Of a DNA stretch of 64,000 nucleotides, positions 1 to 9,368 are shown one piece after another; the first letter of the stretch is position 1, and every line of letters begins with the position of its first letter. The stretch comes from Bacillus sp. FSL K6-3431. GTDB taxonomy: Bacteria > Bacillota > Bacilli > Bacillales > Bacillaceae_C. A program made the position numbers and the translations under genes. The notes beneath the pieces were generated by a model, which was not told where the DNA came from, did not search any database, and saw only the letters and a list, made by a program, of their open reading frames with translations. The stretch is taken from contig NZ_JBBOCT010000001.1 in NCBI RefSeq assembly GCF_038002605.1, positions 2,480,001 to 2,544,000 on the forward strand, written 5' to 3'.

Positions 1-147
1 GAATAGGAATAACTCACTAATCGGCTTAACGGATGTAGACGCCATATAGATAAGTGGCGCAAGCATTAATAATCCGAAAACAGTCAAAAATACATAGAGA
101 AAAACTCCTCCCCAGTCTATCCTTTTTCCGGTCACTCCAGTTTTCAT
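1..147 (-). CDS. Sugar ABC transporter permease, MalG type (partial)
   Basis: Only the first 49 codons lie in the window; the gene runs off the left edge. The translation opens MKTGVTGKRIDWGG and continues into a hydrophobic segment (FLYVFLTVFGLLMLAPLIYM) followed by ASTSVKPISELF. This is the usual start of the second inner-membrane permease of carbohydrate ABC importers of the MalG/CUT1 class. The ATG lies three bases after the stop of the upstream permease and has a GGGGAGGG ribosome binding site overlapping that gene's end, so the two are translated together. It should pair with that permease to form the channel for the binding proteins of this operon. The substrate is unknown. Confidence 0.85.
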   Translation of the reverse strand, partial: MKTGVTGKRIDWGGVFLYVFLTVFGLLMLAPLIYMASTSVKPISELFLF

Positions 148-150
148 TTA

Positions 151-1128
151 TTAATCCCTCCCCAGCACTCTAAATATAAATCTATTTAAACCAAGCATCA
201 TTAGAAATAGGATAACAGCAATGGCTGAAGCATAGCCCATTTCAAAGCGGATAAAGGCATAGTCGTATAAATGTGCAAGGATTGTGTGTCCGGCATATAA
301 CGGACTCGGCATCCCTACAAGCTGCATACTCACATCAAACACTTGCAGTGAGAAAACGACTTGCATAACAGCTCCAAACAATAGTTGTGGTTTTACAGAT
401 GGTAGCGTAATATACCAAAGCTCTTGCCAGCGGTACCTAATTCCATCAATTTCCCCTGCCTCATAAAGCTCATTTGGCACACTTTGCAAACCAGCAAGGA
501 AAGCTAGGAAACCAATCCCCATACTCATCCATAAGGAAACAACAATGATTACAGGAACTATTGATTCAACATTTTGTAAAAATAAATACGGTTCATTTAA
601 GATACCTAATTGCATTAAGTAATGGTTTAACAAACCTTTTCTATCTCCGGCAAAGAAATACAACCAAACAACAGACATCGCTACAGCACTTGTAATTGAA
701 GGTGTGTAAAAGCAAAGTGTATAGAAAAAACGGTATTTCTGCGGTATTTGACTAATCAGCCAAGCGAGAAGAAACGCTAAAATATAGCCAACAGGACCTG
801 TTACGAACGCAAACTTGAGCGTGATCCCCACGGATTGCAAAAAGATATCATCGTCAACAAAGAGCAGCTTATAATTAGAAAGACCAACAAATGTCGGTTT
901 TTCTATAATGTTGTAATATGTAAAACTTAGATATACCGAAGTAACAATCGGAATAATTGTAAACATCGTAAATAAAATCAGAAATGGCGCCATTAAAAAG
1001 TAGGACATTTTATGTCTTTTTATATCATTCCAAAGTTTTTTCCATCTCCCAATAGAGAGTCGGTGTCCCGGGTACTCAGTAGCAACCGGGACCTCATTTG
1101 TAGTAGTTGAAGCCGAATTTGCATCCAT
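151..1128 (-). CDS. Sugar ABC transporter permease, MalF/UgpA type
   Basis: A 325-residue inner-membrane protein with about six hydrophobic segments; the first spans residues 43-65. The cytoplasmic EAA loop that contacts the ATPase is visible as YEAGEIDGIRYRWQELWYIT near residue 220. Together with the next gene it would form the translocation pore of a CUT1 sugar importer. The GGGGG-type ribosome binding site and ATG at 1128 support the start, 14 bases after the large binding-protein gene. No ATPase is encoded nearby, so the importer probably uses a shared MsmX-type ATPase, as Bacillus CUT1 systems do; that last point is inference. Confidence 0.9.
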   Translation of the reverse strand: MDANSASTTTNEVPVATEYPGHRLSIGRWKKLWNDIKRHKMSYFLMAPFLILFTMFTIIPIVTSVYLSFTYYNIIEKPTFVGLSNYKLLFVDDDIFLQSVGITLKFAFVTGPVGYILAFLLAWLISQIPQKYRFFYTLCFYTPSITSAVAMSVVWLYFFAGDRKGLLNHYLMQLGILNEPYLFLQNVESIVPVIIVVSLWMSMGIGFLAFLAGLQSVPNELYEAGEIDGIRYRWQELWYITLPSVKPQLLFGAVMQVVFSLQVFDVSMQLVGMPSPLYAGHTILAHLYDYAFIRFEMGYASAIAVILFLMMLGLNRFIFRVLGRD

Positions 1129-1142
1129 ATTACTGAGCCCCC

Positions 1143-4115
1143 TTATTTATCAAGGCCATCGGAATTGGATGTTTCCAATCCGAATTCCTCACGTTTCTTA
1201 CGGAGTTCTTTATCAATTTCCCGCACTCCTTCTTCAACAGCTTCACGGGTTAATTTTCCATTTAGAACAATTTCATTCCACATATTCGCAATGTGTCGCG
1301 ATGTATAATATCCACCAATAACCACTTCTCTTTCTCTAAACCATTCCCATTGTTCTAAAATTCCATCTAAATCATCTTGGTCCCATGGAAGCCTCGTTAA
1401 TGCCTCTACATTGGCAGTATTCCAACGCGCTTCCACACCGAGTAATGCTTCCAGTTCTGATCCAAATCTTTCTTGAGCATCAGCACTTGTCCACCATTTT
1501 AAAAACTCCCATGCATCATCTTTCATCTCAGAGTCTTTAAACATAACACCCGTTTGTCCAAGACCTCCGGTAGATCGGTTAATTCGTCCATCTTCTTGTT
1601 TCAGACCCGGCATCGGTTTCATTTCCCACCAACCTGTCAATTCAGGTGCAGCTGTAGAAAGCAATATATATGTTGAATAGTCAGCAACTCCAATTGGCAT
1701 TTCACCAGAACGGAACCGATTATAAAAGTCGGCTTGTTTTTCAATTTTGTAATTCGTGAACAATTCTGTCCACATTTCCATCGCCTTCAAGCCTTCAGGA
1801 GAATCAAGCGCTGATGTTATACCTTTTTCATCATACAAATCCCCGCCATGCTGAAATAAAAATGGAGCAAACTCATTCACAGCTAACTTTGTATCATTTG
1901 GGGCATGTGGATAAAAGAAATCCATTCCATTTTGCTGAAGAGTAGGAATCAATTCCATCACTTCTTCCCACGTCTCTGGAATGTCATCTTCTTTTATTCC
2001 GAGCTCGTCCATAATGTCTTTACGATAGAAAAGCATATAGAAGTTCTGATTTTCTGGAAGCGCATAGTCCCCATTATTGTATTTATATGGTATGAGCGCT
2101 CCTGGTCTAAATCGATCTGCCACTTCTGGGTAGTCAGGAAAATCATTTAAATTTACTAATGCATTCCTTACTGCAAAATCAATAGGCGTTTCACCTTCTA
2201 CACCTAGTGCAACATCGGGAGCTAATCCTGACGTATTTGCCAATAATAATACTTGCATTTGGCCAGCAGGAACAACGTTTACATTTACCTTAATACCTGT
2301 TTCAGTTGTAAAATCCTCATCAATCATTTGTTTAATAATTTGGACCCAATCACGCCCACGCGCAACCCATACATCAAGCACTTGTTCATCCTCATACAGA
2401 TTTCCAACACCACTGTAATCCTTAGTAAAGGAATACGATAAATCTCTCATACTAGTCCCCGCCCTTGTATACCAAGGTGCTGCAGGTTTCGGCCATGCTT
2501 GATCAGGTGACTGTATCAAAATATAGTCAAGCAAAAGATTTTGACTACTCATACTGTTTACCCAAGTTCCAAGCGATGCTTGAAGATTATTAATTGACTC
2601 AAGCCTTGCTGGGATCGTCCTCGTATCCTCAGCCATACTCAGCAATGTATCACGCACTTCCAGTAAAGTGCTTATATCTGAGCTACCTTTCAGAACGCCT
2701 AGATCATAAAGTGATTCAACAACGTCATCTACATTTCTTGCCAAAATATGCAAGCGCGGCACCAGATTTGTAATATTATTTTCAAGATTCCAATCCGCAT
2801 TTGGATCCGGGCTTGTGCCTGTCACACGAATTACTTCTCTATACAGAAGAGATAGTGTATTCGTTGTCACGCGAATGGATTCAAGCATTTCACCAAGACT
2901 TCCAATTTGAACTTCCATACGAATCGTATGCTTACCCTTTTCTAAATAATATAAAAATTCTTCCCTTTCTGTGCCTAGCTTTTTTATTTGAAATTCAGCT
3001 TTAAACGGAAATAAGATTCCGTTCATTTCTTGAAACGGCAACTCACCATCGATGGTTATTTTCCGTTGTGTCGGAATACCATTTAAATACCATTGGCCAT
3101 ATCGCATCCCAATATTGTAAAGTCCACTTTCAGGGACTTCAAACTCCCATTCAGCCCACTGTTCCCCGTTTCTCCAACCCTCTCCTCCAAATGTATTTAA
3201 AGTAATCGCCTTCGGGTCGAATGGTTCAGTTATCGGTTCCCTATCCTCCACTCGCTTTAAGGTCGGATCAGACCGTAACAATGCATGTTCCGCTTGGATC
3301 TTTACTTGAACGTCTTTTACCTCTTTATAACCTTTATCTTGATATGATTGCAGCACTTCTTCATAAGTGGGGTTTTGAATAGGTGAAAAGATGCGGATCT
3401 CACCAATGGCAGCCGGTTCACGTACAGCCTGAATACGAAGGGTGTGTTCTCCTTTCGTCAAATGGAAACGGAGCGGTTCAGCTATTTTCGCCTCTGAATC
3501 TCTTAATTCCTTATACTGCCACCCAAACACTTCTTCCCTTCCTGGGTTAAATTCATTTCCCTGATTATCAAACCATGGTTCACCTTTTTCCTGCCAAGTT
3601 CGCTGAAACGTCAGTTTTTTCGCCTGAAAAAATGGATATTCCCCATCAATCTGCAAACTTCTTACAACTGCCGCACGCTTACCTGGAAGTGCATAATAAT
3701 CCATTCCCATTTGATAGTAGCCATCCTCAGGAACACTAAAGGAATATTCTACCCATCCTTTTTGATCCAAAAGTGCAACTGCCGTATCATACGGTTTACC
3801 TAAACCCGTTTTAACTTCAACATCCTCCTTGCTGATCGCAGTGTAATCCTCTGATGCAATTTTAGTTTCAAACCCTTCTACGTCAGCAGCTCCTGCAAGA
3901 TTATGATTATCATAGTATTCGAAAAATGAAGGTTCCAACAAGCTTTGAATATCTTCATCTGCTAATATTGACTTTTCTTCCACATCATCGTATTCAGGTA
4001 TTTTTGCCATCGCTGCATCGTCAAAGCCGCGTGTTTGATTCCAGATAAATAAGGATGCAATAAGTAAAATAATAACTGTTAAGCTAACTGCGTATTTACG
4101 AAGCAAACGTTTCAC
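1143..4115 (-). CDS. Very large membrane-anchored sugar-binding protein with carbohydrate-binding-like domains
   Basis: The ORF extends to an ATG at 4136, but a GGGGGAGG ribosome binding site sits just before a GTG at 4115, so I take GTG, giving 990 residues. A single hydrophobic segment (residues 8-25, VSLTVIILLIASLFIW) lacks a lipobox cysteine, suggesting a membrane anchor. Two beta-rich stretches (about 55-245 and 280-425) share the pattern WVEYSFSVPEDGYYQMGM / WAEWEFEVPESGLYNIGM, typical of carbohydrate-binding-module-like folds. A helical linker follows, then a complete CUT1 solute-binding domain from about 575 to the end. Ordinary binding proteins have 400-550 residues. It sits between a normal binding protein and two permeases. 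The added domains may capture a polymer or long oligosaccharide; this is inference. Confidence 0.85.
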   Translation of the reverse strand: MKRLLRKYAVSLTVIILLIASLFIWNQTRGFDDAAMAKIPEYDDVEEKSILADEDIQSLLEPSFFEYYDNHNLAGAADVEGFETKIASEDYTAISKEDVEVKTGLGKPYDTAVALLDQKGWVEYSFSVPEDGYYQMGMDYYALPGKRAAVVRSLQIDGEYPFFQAKKLTFQRTWQEKGEPWFDNQGNEFNPGREEVFGWQYKELRDSEAKIAEPLRFHLTKGEHTLRIQAVREPAAIGEIRIFSPIQNPTYEEVLQSYQDKGYKEVKDVQVKIQAEHALLRSDPTLKRVEDREPITEPFDPKAITLNTFGGEGWRNGEQWAEWEFEVPESGLYNIGMRYGQWYLNGIPTQRKITIDGELPFQEMNGILFPFKAEFQIKKLGTEREEFLYYLEKGKHTIRMEVQIGSLGEMLESIRVTTNTLSLLYREVIRVTGTSPDPNADWNLENNITNLVPRLHILARNVDDVVESLYDLGVLKGSSDISTLLEVRDTLLSMAEDTRTIPARLESINNLQASLGTWVNSMSSQNLLLDYILIQSPDQAWPKPAAPWYTRAGTSMRDLSYSFTKDYSGVGNLYEDEQVLDVWVARGRDWVQIIKQMIDEDFTTETGIKVNVNVVPAGQMQVLLLANTSGLAPDVALGVEGETPIDFAVRNALVNLNDFPDYPEVADRFRPGALIPYKYNNGDYALPENQNFYMLFYRKDIMDELGIKEDDIPETWEEVMELIPTLQQNGMDFFYPHAPNDTKLAVNEFAPFLFQHGGDLYDEKGITSALDSPEGLKAMEMWTELFTNYKIEKQADFYNRFRSGEMPIGVADYSTYILLSTAAPELTGWWEMKPMPGLKQEDGRINRSTGGLGQTGVMFKDSEMKDDAWEFLKWWTSADAQERFGSELEALLGVEARWNTANVEALTRLPWDQDDLDGILEQWEWFREREVVIGGYYTSRHIANMWNEIVLNGKLTREAVEEGVREIDKELRKKREEFGLETSNSDGLDK

Positions 4116-4153
4116 GGAAGCCTCCCCCTGTTCCATTTCTAATTCTAATCAAA

Positions 4154-4190
4154 GGCTGTCCAAATGTGATAATCACTTATTTGGACAGCC
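4154..4190 (-). terminator. Strong hairpin between the two binding-protein genes
   Basis: GGCTGTCCAAAT (4154-4165) pairs perfectly with ATTTGGACAGCC (4179-4190), and the inner GTGAT/ATCAC can extend the stem. On the minus strand the hairpin begins 9 bases after the 4199-5584 stop codon and is followed only by a weak T run (TTTGATT). It is more likely a partial terminator or 3-prime stabiliser that gives extra binding protein than a full stop. Confidence 0.7.
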
Positions 4191-4198
4191 TCCAACAT

Positions 4199-5584
4199 TT
4201 AGTTGGCGAGTTCAGCTTTCAGCTTCTCGATTTCAGGGCCGAGCTGCTTCTCAACATTATCTTCAATTTGTTGCAATGTTGTTTTGGAGTCGATATTATT
4301 ATCCATGGATTCCGCTACTTTTTCGATGTATAGCGGCCATGCAGCACCATCAAGCGGCGTCAAACGGCGTACTGGGATATTATCATCAATAGAATCGTAT
4401 AATTTATAATCTTGTTGTCCACCAAGATATTCATTTGTATGCTCTTGATACCAAGGCAGAGCGGTAATATGTTTCCAAGCTGGCTGGATGGAGTGCTCAG
4501 TAAATACCTTCCAAGCTTCTTCAGCCTGGTTCATCCATTCAACAAATGCCCAGGCAGCATCTTTATTTTCACCTTGGGATGGCATCACGAATGTTGATCC
4601 ACCAAGCCCAACATTTAATCCTAGTGGCATGGTTGTTGCTCTCCATTTTCCTGATTGCTCTGGGAAGATAGTTTTTAATTCACGCGCACCAAAGCTTCCG
4701 ATTGGGAAAGATGCCACCTTACCTTGGTTCACTAATTGCTTTCCTTCATCATCATAAAGCACGGAAATTTGAGGCGCCCACCCTAGTTGATTTCCTCTTT
4801 TCACAAAATCAAGTAGTTCAGCCATTTCCTCTGTATTTCTAAGCCAATTGTATTCGCTATCAAAGTAACCTACCGCATCCCCGTATTGAACTGCAGGAGA
4901 GTCTCGCCATTCAAACATATATATTCCATTAGCTGCAAACGTCTGTGCTGCGGCTAACACATTATCCTTCTCTTTTAAAAATTCACCAAGCTCTTCTGGT
5001 TCACTCGGAAGTCCCATTTGATCATATAAATCTGCACGGTAGTAGAATACACCTGGTGTTACATCCCAAGGTATACCAAGTAATTCTTTTCCATCAACCG
5101 ATTTCCAACGCTCCCAATTATACTCGGAAACCATCTCCTGATATCTCCCTGCATCATATGGAGGCTGAAGTAAGTCTTCCAACAAATCCCCGGTAACATA
5201 TCTGGAAAATTGTCCTTGCTCAACTTGGGCTACATCAGGTGCACCGCTCCCAGCTGCCAGAGTTGTTTGTAGCTTGTCATGCATGTCGGCAAACTCCATA
5301 CCAACAAGATTCACTTTAACATTTGGATATTCTTTGTTGAATCCAGTTACAATTTCCTTATATACGTCTGGAGTAAACGTCCAAAAGGTTACTTCCCCTT
5401 CAGTACTAGAGTCGAAGACAAGCTCCGCTCCTTCTTCTTCTACCTGCTCGCTGTCACCTTTGTCATTCCCCTTTGTATCTCCGCCACTATCATCGCTACC
5501 GGCAAGATTGCCCCCGCTTTTACATCCTGCCAAGACTAAAATAAGCATGAACATAATAATTAATGCGCTAAACTTCTTATTCAA
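4199..5584 (-). CDS. Sugar ABC transporter substrate-binding lipoprotein
   Basis: A 461-residue protein with an N-terminal lipoprotein signal ending LVLAGC (lipobox, Cys at about residue 20). A serine/glycine/aspartate-rich linker leads into a family 1 extracellular solute-binding domain (VTFWTFTPDVYKEIVTGFNKEYP). The start codon is TTG, with a GGGGGAGAG ribosome binding site just upstream. It is the first gene of an operon that also encodes a much larger binding protein and two permeases. The promoter upstream carries TGTnCGTACA boxes and a cre-like site, so control by an AraR-type repressor and by CcpA is likely. The sugar bound cannot be told from sequence. Confidence 0.9.
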   Translation of the reverse strand: MNKKFSALIIMFMLILVLAGCKSGGNLAGSDDSGGDTKGNDKGDSEQVEEEGAELVFDSSTEGEVTFWTFTPDVYKEIVTGFNKEYPNVKVNLVGMEFADMHDKLQTTLAAGSGAPDVAQVEQGQFSRYVTGDLLEDLLQPPYDAGRYQEMVSEYNWERWKSVDGKELLGIPWDVTPGVFYYRADLYDQMGLPSEPEELGEFLKEKDNVLAAAQTFAANGIYMFEWRDSPAVQYGDAVGYFDSEYNWLRNTEEMAELLDFVKRGNQLGWAPQISVLYDDEGKQLVNQGKVASFPIGSFGARELKTIFPEQSGKWRATTMPLGLNVGLGGSTFVMPSQGENKDAAWAFVEWMNQAEEAWKVFTEHSIQPAWKHITALPWYQEHTNEYLGGQQDYKLYDSIDDNIPVRRLTPLDGAAWPLYIEKVAESMDNNIDSKTTLQQIEDNVEKQLGPEIEKLKAELAN

Positions 5585-5673
5585 TAATCTCTCCCCCTTA
5601 TACTTTATTGAATCAAGTGTAAAAGTTAATCCCCCCTTTCAAGACCATGCACGATTAACTTAGTGCTTTAAAA

Positions 5674-5687
5674 ATGTGCGTACATGT
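5674..5687 (-). promoter_or_regulatory. AraR-like operator box, promoter-proximal copy
   Basis: ATGTGCGTACATGT matches the TGTnCGTACATGT pattern found at the promoter box about 110 bases upstream and at other promoters in the window. It lies in the untranslated leader of the 4199-5584 gene. Two boxes at one promoter would allow cooperative binding or looping, as with AraR of Bacillus subtilis. Confidence 0.55.
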
Positions 5688-5724
5688 TGTATCATCACAT
5701 ATTTCCGTAGCATTAATAATGCAA

Positions 5725-5738
5725 TTAAAGCGCTTACG
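5725..5738. promoter_or_regulatory. Probable cre site (CcpA)
   Basis: TTAAAGCGCTTACG matches 12 of 14 positions of the TGWNANCGNTNWCA catabolite-responsive element. It lies between the promoter and the start of the binding-protein gene, where CcpA binding would block elongation. Confidence 0.5.
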
Positions 5739-5773
5739 TTTTTAATATATTTGAATAGTATGAACTTATACCT

Positions 5774-5803
5774 ATAATAAATCTTCCTGTTCGTACATGT
5801 CAA
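5774..5803 (-). promoter_or_regulatory. SigA promoter with overlapping AraR-like operator
   Basis: On the minus strand TTGACA (5803-5798) is followed after 18 bases by TATTAT (5779-5774). The spacer begins TGTACGAACA, part of the box TGTTCGTACATGTCAA read on the plus strand. The same box overlaps the -35 element of the epimerase promoter near 12.34 kb in the same way. It would drive the operon that runs leftward from 5584. Confidence 0.65.
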
Positions 5804-5926
5804 CACCATTTTTTTAAAATTGCAAATACGCTTTATAAAAAAAGGGAGGAGTTATACCTATCTACTCCCTCTAGATTTAGTTGTACGGATAATATAGATT
5901 CACTCACAACTCTTGATTAGGTTTAT

Positions 5927-7732
5927 TTATGTTTCAATAATATCCAAATGCCACAACTGATTAATTTCTTTTATTTTCTTCATCTCACATTTAGGTTCTC
6001 TATTGTATGTTAGTAAACCATTAATCTCCTGTTCCACATCTGTTAGCTGTGTATAGCAATAACCATGCAAAATGTTAGATGCATAGACTGCTTCCATGAT
6101 CCGCCGATAATCATTGATGAAATCTTCGACATTATCAACAGACGAATAACCCCAGCCGGTGTCCTCTCCGACTTTAAAACCAATCCCACCGAATTCTGTC
6201 AACAATATCGGTTCACCGTGATGCTCATGCCCCTCTACATAAATATTCCGGTGTGCGGGCTGTGATTTAAGAATGCTTTCCTTCGTGGACAATGAGAACT
6301 TGTAATAATCATATTTCTCTTTTTCATATTTATTGCCATGATTATAATTATGAACAGCACATATATCGGTTTTTGTTAATTCCCAACCATCATTCGATAT
6401 GACAAGTCGTGTTGGATCAAGTGAGTGAACAAGATGATACATTGCAAGTGAGTGGTTCTGTTGTTGTTTATCTGATCGAATACTAGGAACTCCCCAACTC
6501 TCATTTAAAGGAACCCAAGCAACAAGCGATGGATGGTTATAATCACGCTCAATTATTTCAATCCATTCTTTCGTTAACCTAGAAACAGCCGTTTCGCTAA
6601 AGGACGGTGATGCACCACATTCCCCCCACACAAGAAAACCTAATTGATCTGCCCAATATAAAAAGCGCGGGTCCTCTACTTTTTGATGTTTCCTACAACC
6701 ATTGAAGCCAAGTTCAAGTGCAAGCTCTATATCTTTTTTCAAGTCAGCATCGTCTGGGGCTGTGAGCAGCCCATCTGGCCAGTAGCCTTGATCAAGTACA
6801 AGTTTTTGATAATAAGGACGATTATTTAAATAGACCATGCCGTTTTCACGATGAATTTTTCTCATCCCGAAGTATGAATCAATGTCGTCCAGTACTTCAT
6901 TTTCATCTACATCAACCAGCTTCATACGAATATCAAATAAATTTGGATGCTCAGGTGTCCACCCCCAGCTTTCATAGTGAAAACCTGTCCTAAAAATATA
7001 GTGATTGTACAAATTGATCGTTCGCTTATTATAACGCTCGTAAATACGGATCGTATCAGTTGCCACTTTTTTATTATTAAAAAAGATTTCAATCTCAACC
7101 TCTGTATTAGAAAAATTGCCTGTTACATCGAACTCAACTTTAATATTGCCTCCATCTACATCAGGGGTCAGCCGTAGTTTGCTAATACTCGTCTCATTCA
7201 CCGGTTCCAACCATACTGTTTGCCAAATCCCTGTTGTCCTTGTATACCAAATGCCCTCGGACTTTTCCTGCCAAAATTGCTTTCCTCTAGGTATTGTTTC
7301 ATCTGTTGATGGATCTTCTACCCTCACAACAATTTCTTCCTTTTCCCATGTTAAACAATCAGTAATATCGAAAGAGAACGAAGTATGACCACCTTCATGA
7401 AAACCTACCAAGTGTTCATTCACATAAATCCACGCTCGATAATCAACTGCACCAAAATGAATGATGACACGCTCTTCTTGCCATTCTTTCGGTGTTGTAA
7501 AACTTCTGCGATACCAGACATGGTCGCAAAAAGACGGATCATGAATACCGCTCAACTTTGCCTGATAAGCAAATGGAACATTAATTTTCCGATCAAAATC
7601 TGTTCCTTTTTTGAACCATTTTTCCTTCATGCCAACCTGATCTTGATCAAATGCAAAGTCCCATTCTCCATTTAAATTAAACCAATCTTTTCTCACAAAC
7701 TGCGGTCTTGGATACTCTTGTCTAAATGTCAT
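5927..7732 (-). CDS. Glycoside hydrolase family 2 enzyme (beta-galactosidase/glucuronidase-like)
   Basis: A 601-residue cytoplasmic protein with the GH2 order: N-terminal sugar-binding jelly roll (about 1-180, FNLNGEWDFAFDQ, WYRRSF), an immunoglobulin-like domain (about 180-290) and a C-terminal TIM barrel. The acid/base glutamate is E411 in VPLNESWGVP and the nucleophile is E513 in LLTEFGG, both canonical for GH2. There is no signal peptide, so it acts on imported oligosaccharides. The start ATG has an AAGGAG site. It is followed within the same strand by the binding-protein operon and preceded by a GH43 gene. The exact linkage (beta-galactoside, beta-glucuronide, beta-mannoside or alpha-arabinoside) cannot be read from sequence. 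Confidence 0.9.
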   Translation of the reverse strand: MTFRQEYPRPQFVRKDWFNLNGEWDFAFDQDQVGMKEKWFKKGTDFDRKINVPFAYQAKLSGIHDPSFCDHVWYRRSFTTPKEWQEERVIIHFGAVDYRAWIYVNEHLVGFHEGGHTSFSFDITDCLTWEKEEIVVRVEDPSTDETIPRGKQFWQEKSEGIWYTRTTGIWQTVWLEPVNETSISKLRLTPDVDGGNIKVEFDVTGNFSNTEVEIEIFFNNKKVATDTIRIYERYNKRTINLYNHYIFRTGFHYESWGWTPEHPNLFDIRMKLVDVDENEVLDDIDSYFGMRKIHRENGMVYLNNRPYYQKLVLDQGYWPDGLLTAPDDADLKKDIELALELGFNGCRKHQKVEDPRFLYWADQLGFLVWGECGASPSFSETAVSRLTKEWIEIIERDYNHPSLVAWVPLNESWGVPSIRSDKQQQNHSLAMYHLVHSLDPTRLVISNDGWELTKTDICAVHNYNHGNKYEKEKYDYYKFSLSTKESILKSQPAHRNIYVEGHEHHGEPILLTEFGGIGFKVGEDTGWGYSSVDNVEDFINDYRRIMEAVYASNILHGYCYTQLTDVEQEINGLLTYNREPKCEMKKIKEINQLWHLDIIET

Positions 7733-7825
7733 TGGATTGCTCCTTTTTAAGTTATATTCATTTTCTTGCTGTTAAATATGCGCACATCCCCTATAATCAA
7801 TATATCTTCGCTTGCTAAATTCAAT

Positions 7826-8797
7826 CTATTTTATCTTTATCGTCTGTTCATTTACTATAGGTCCATCAACAATTAATTTGCCTTCTTCAAAATACAATCT
7901 ATCTATATTCATTTGACGGTTTCCACTCGGTGCATCAGGGTTTGTATGTGTATGGTAAACGATATAAAGTGTTTTATCATCGGGACCGATCGTTACACTG
8001 TTATGACCTGGTCCAGATATATTAATAGATAGATTTTTTGCCAAAATGGGATTTTCAGTAGCTTTTTTAAAAGGACCTAACGGTTGATCTGATGTTGCAT
8101 AGCCCACACTATAATCAGAACTGGCGAAACAATTCGCCGAATACATCAGATAATATGTTTGCCCATCTTTCATAACGAAAGGCCCTTCATTCCATTGATA
8201 GTCACCTTCGATCCCCTCCCAAGGCTGGTCAGGCTCCAATAAAAGTCGTGGTTCCCCAAGTACATCCGTTATCTCCTTGTTCATTTCCTGTACTAAGATC
8301 TGACTGACATGATTACCATTTATTTTATTTTCGGAGCAATCCTTTACGTAATATAAATAAGGAGTACCATCATCTCCTATAAATATATGGCCATCAATAT
8401 ATGAGCCTTCCTGTTTAATTATTTCAGTGCTAATATCCGTAAATGGACCGAGTGGGTCACTGCTTGCTGCAACTGATATTTGCAAATGCCCATCCTTGTT
8501 ACGTGCACTGTATGTCATATAATACCGATTGTTACGGTGAATCACTTCTGGAGCCCAAAAGTCACCAGTTGCCCATTTATTTGGTTGTTCGTGGTGAACA
8601 TACGCCAATCCTTTTTCTTCCCAGTTAACGAGATTGTCAGATTTCCAAACTTTAAAACCAAAATTGGGTTCAGATGTAGCATACATATAATATGAATTCT
8701 CTTTTTTTAAAACAAATGGATCACCAATCTTGTTCATTCCACCTACTGGATTCGAATAAGTGACCATCTTCTGATTTTCTTTATGAGAATTAACCAA
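7826..8797 (-). CDS. Glycoside hydrolase family 43 enzyme (arabinan/xylan-type)
   Basis: A 323-residue five-bladed propeller of the GH43 type. The three catalytic acids are visible: D26 in IGDPFV (general base), D135 in YIDGHIF (pKa modulator) and E204 in WNEGPFV (general acid). No signal peptide is present, so it works inside the cell. The start is a TTG at 8797 with an ideal AGGAGG site seven bases upstream; an ATG ten codons later has no such site. It likely removes arabinose or xylose units from imported oligosaccharides, which fits the AraR-type regulator and mutarotases nearby. Its upstream region is occupied by a repeat element that may have separated it from its original promoter. Confidence 0.9.
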   Translation of the reverse strand: MVNSHKENQKMVTYSNPVGGMNKIGDPFVLKKENSYYMYATSEPNFGFKVWKSDNLVNWEEKGLAYVHHEQPNKWATGDFWAPEVIHRNNRYYMTYSARNKDGHLQISVAASSDPLGPFTDISTEIIKQEGSYIDGHIFIGDDGTPYLYYVKDCSENKINGNHVSQILVQEMNKEITDVLGEPRLLLEPDQPWEGIEGDYQWNEGPFVMKDGQTYYLMYSANCFASSDYSVGYATSDQPLGPFKKATENPILAKNLSINISGPGHNSVTIGPDDKTLYIVYHTHTNPDAPSGNRQMNIDRLYFEEGKLIVDGPIVNEQTIKIK

Positions 8798-8984
8798 AAT
8801 TAAACCTCCTAATATTAAAATAGACTCTCGGCATTCACCAAGCCGGATGGTACAAGTTTTTCTTGTGCCATTTTTTCATGTCTCCTCCTACTTTTAATAG
8901 GGGGATAATTCACTTTTTATTAGTAGAATTACCCATTATGTATTGAATGAGATAAGTAATCTACATACAACGTGTCTTCCTACC

Positions 8985-9015
8985 ACCGTTGATTTCCGTT
9001 CCAGGCGGGTATGCT
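8985..9015 (-). repeat. Partial inverted copy of the Bacillaceae intergenic repeat
   Basis: Read on the minus strand this gives CGCCTGGAACGGAAATCAACG, the typical 3-prime end of the family represented at 9072-9368, where the matching part reads GTAGCGGAAATCACC. The two copies face each other within the same remnant. Confidence 0.5.
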
Positions 9016-9071
9016 CATCAAAAAGATGAACTATCGTTTCTTAACGGTCATATTTTCTCTTCAATGGCTAA

Positions 9072-9368
9072 ATCTTTTTAAAGGCTCTTTTCTAAGGGGT
9101 TGTTGCTTTTAAAACAAAATCTGTTGAAGGTTAGAGCGAAAGTGTGAGACTCCTGGTCGGATAAAGACGGCCACGTCCTGTGGCCAACACCGACACTAGG
9201 ACGTCCTGTCCGTCGCGGGATCAGCGGGACAGGTGAGAGACCCCACGGGCGTTTATGCCGAGGAGGCTCACTGCCCACCCCGCGGAAAGCGAGCAACTGT
9301 AGCGGAAATCACCACGCACTGCCTTGGTAAAGCAACAATGTTTTCAAAAACAGTCTTTTTAAAAAATA
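9072..9368 (+). repeat. Structured G+C-rich intergenic repeat with terminal inverted repeats
   Basis: The core 9140-9320 contains GAGACTCC, TGAGAGACCCCAC, CCGAGGAGGCTCAC, CGCGGAAAGCGAGC and GCGGAAATC, in the order I know from a repeat common between genes of Bacillus and relatives. The ends are imperfect inverted repeats: AAAGGCTCTTTTC and TTGTTGCTTT on the left against AAAGCAACAA and AAAAACAGTCTTT on the right. An internal stretch with hairpins GGCCACGTCCTGTGGCC (9169-9185) and AGGACGTCCT (9198-9207) looks like extra material inserted in the usual core. A 72-codon ORF on the minus strand inside it is an artefact of the repeat. Confidence 0.7.

Noticed and set aside
9078..9296. 72-codon minus-strand ORF
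   Set aside because: It lies wholly inside the G+C-rich intergenic repeat; such ORFs are by-products of that repeat and have no ribosome binding site.
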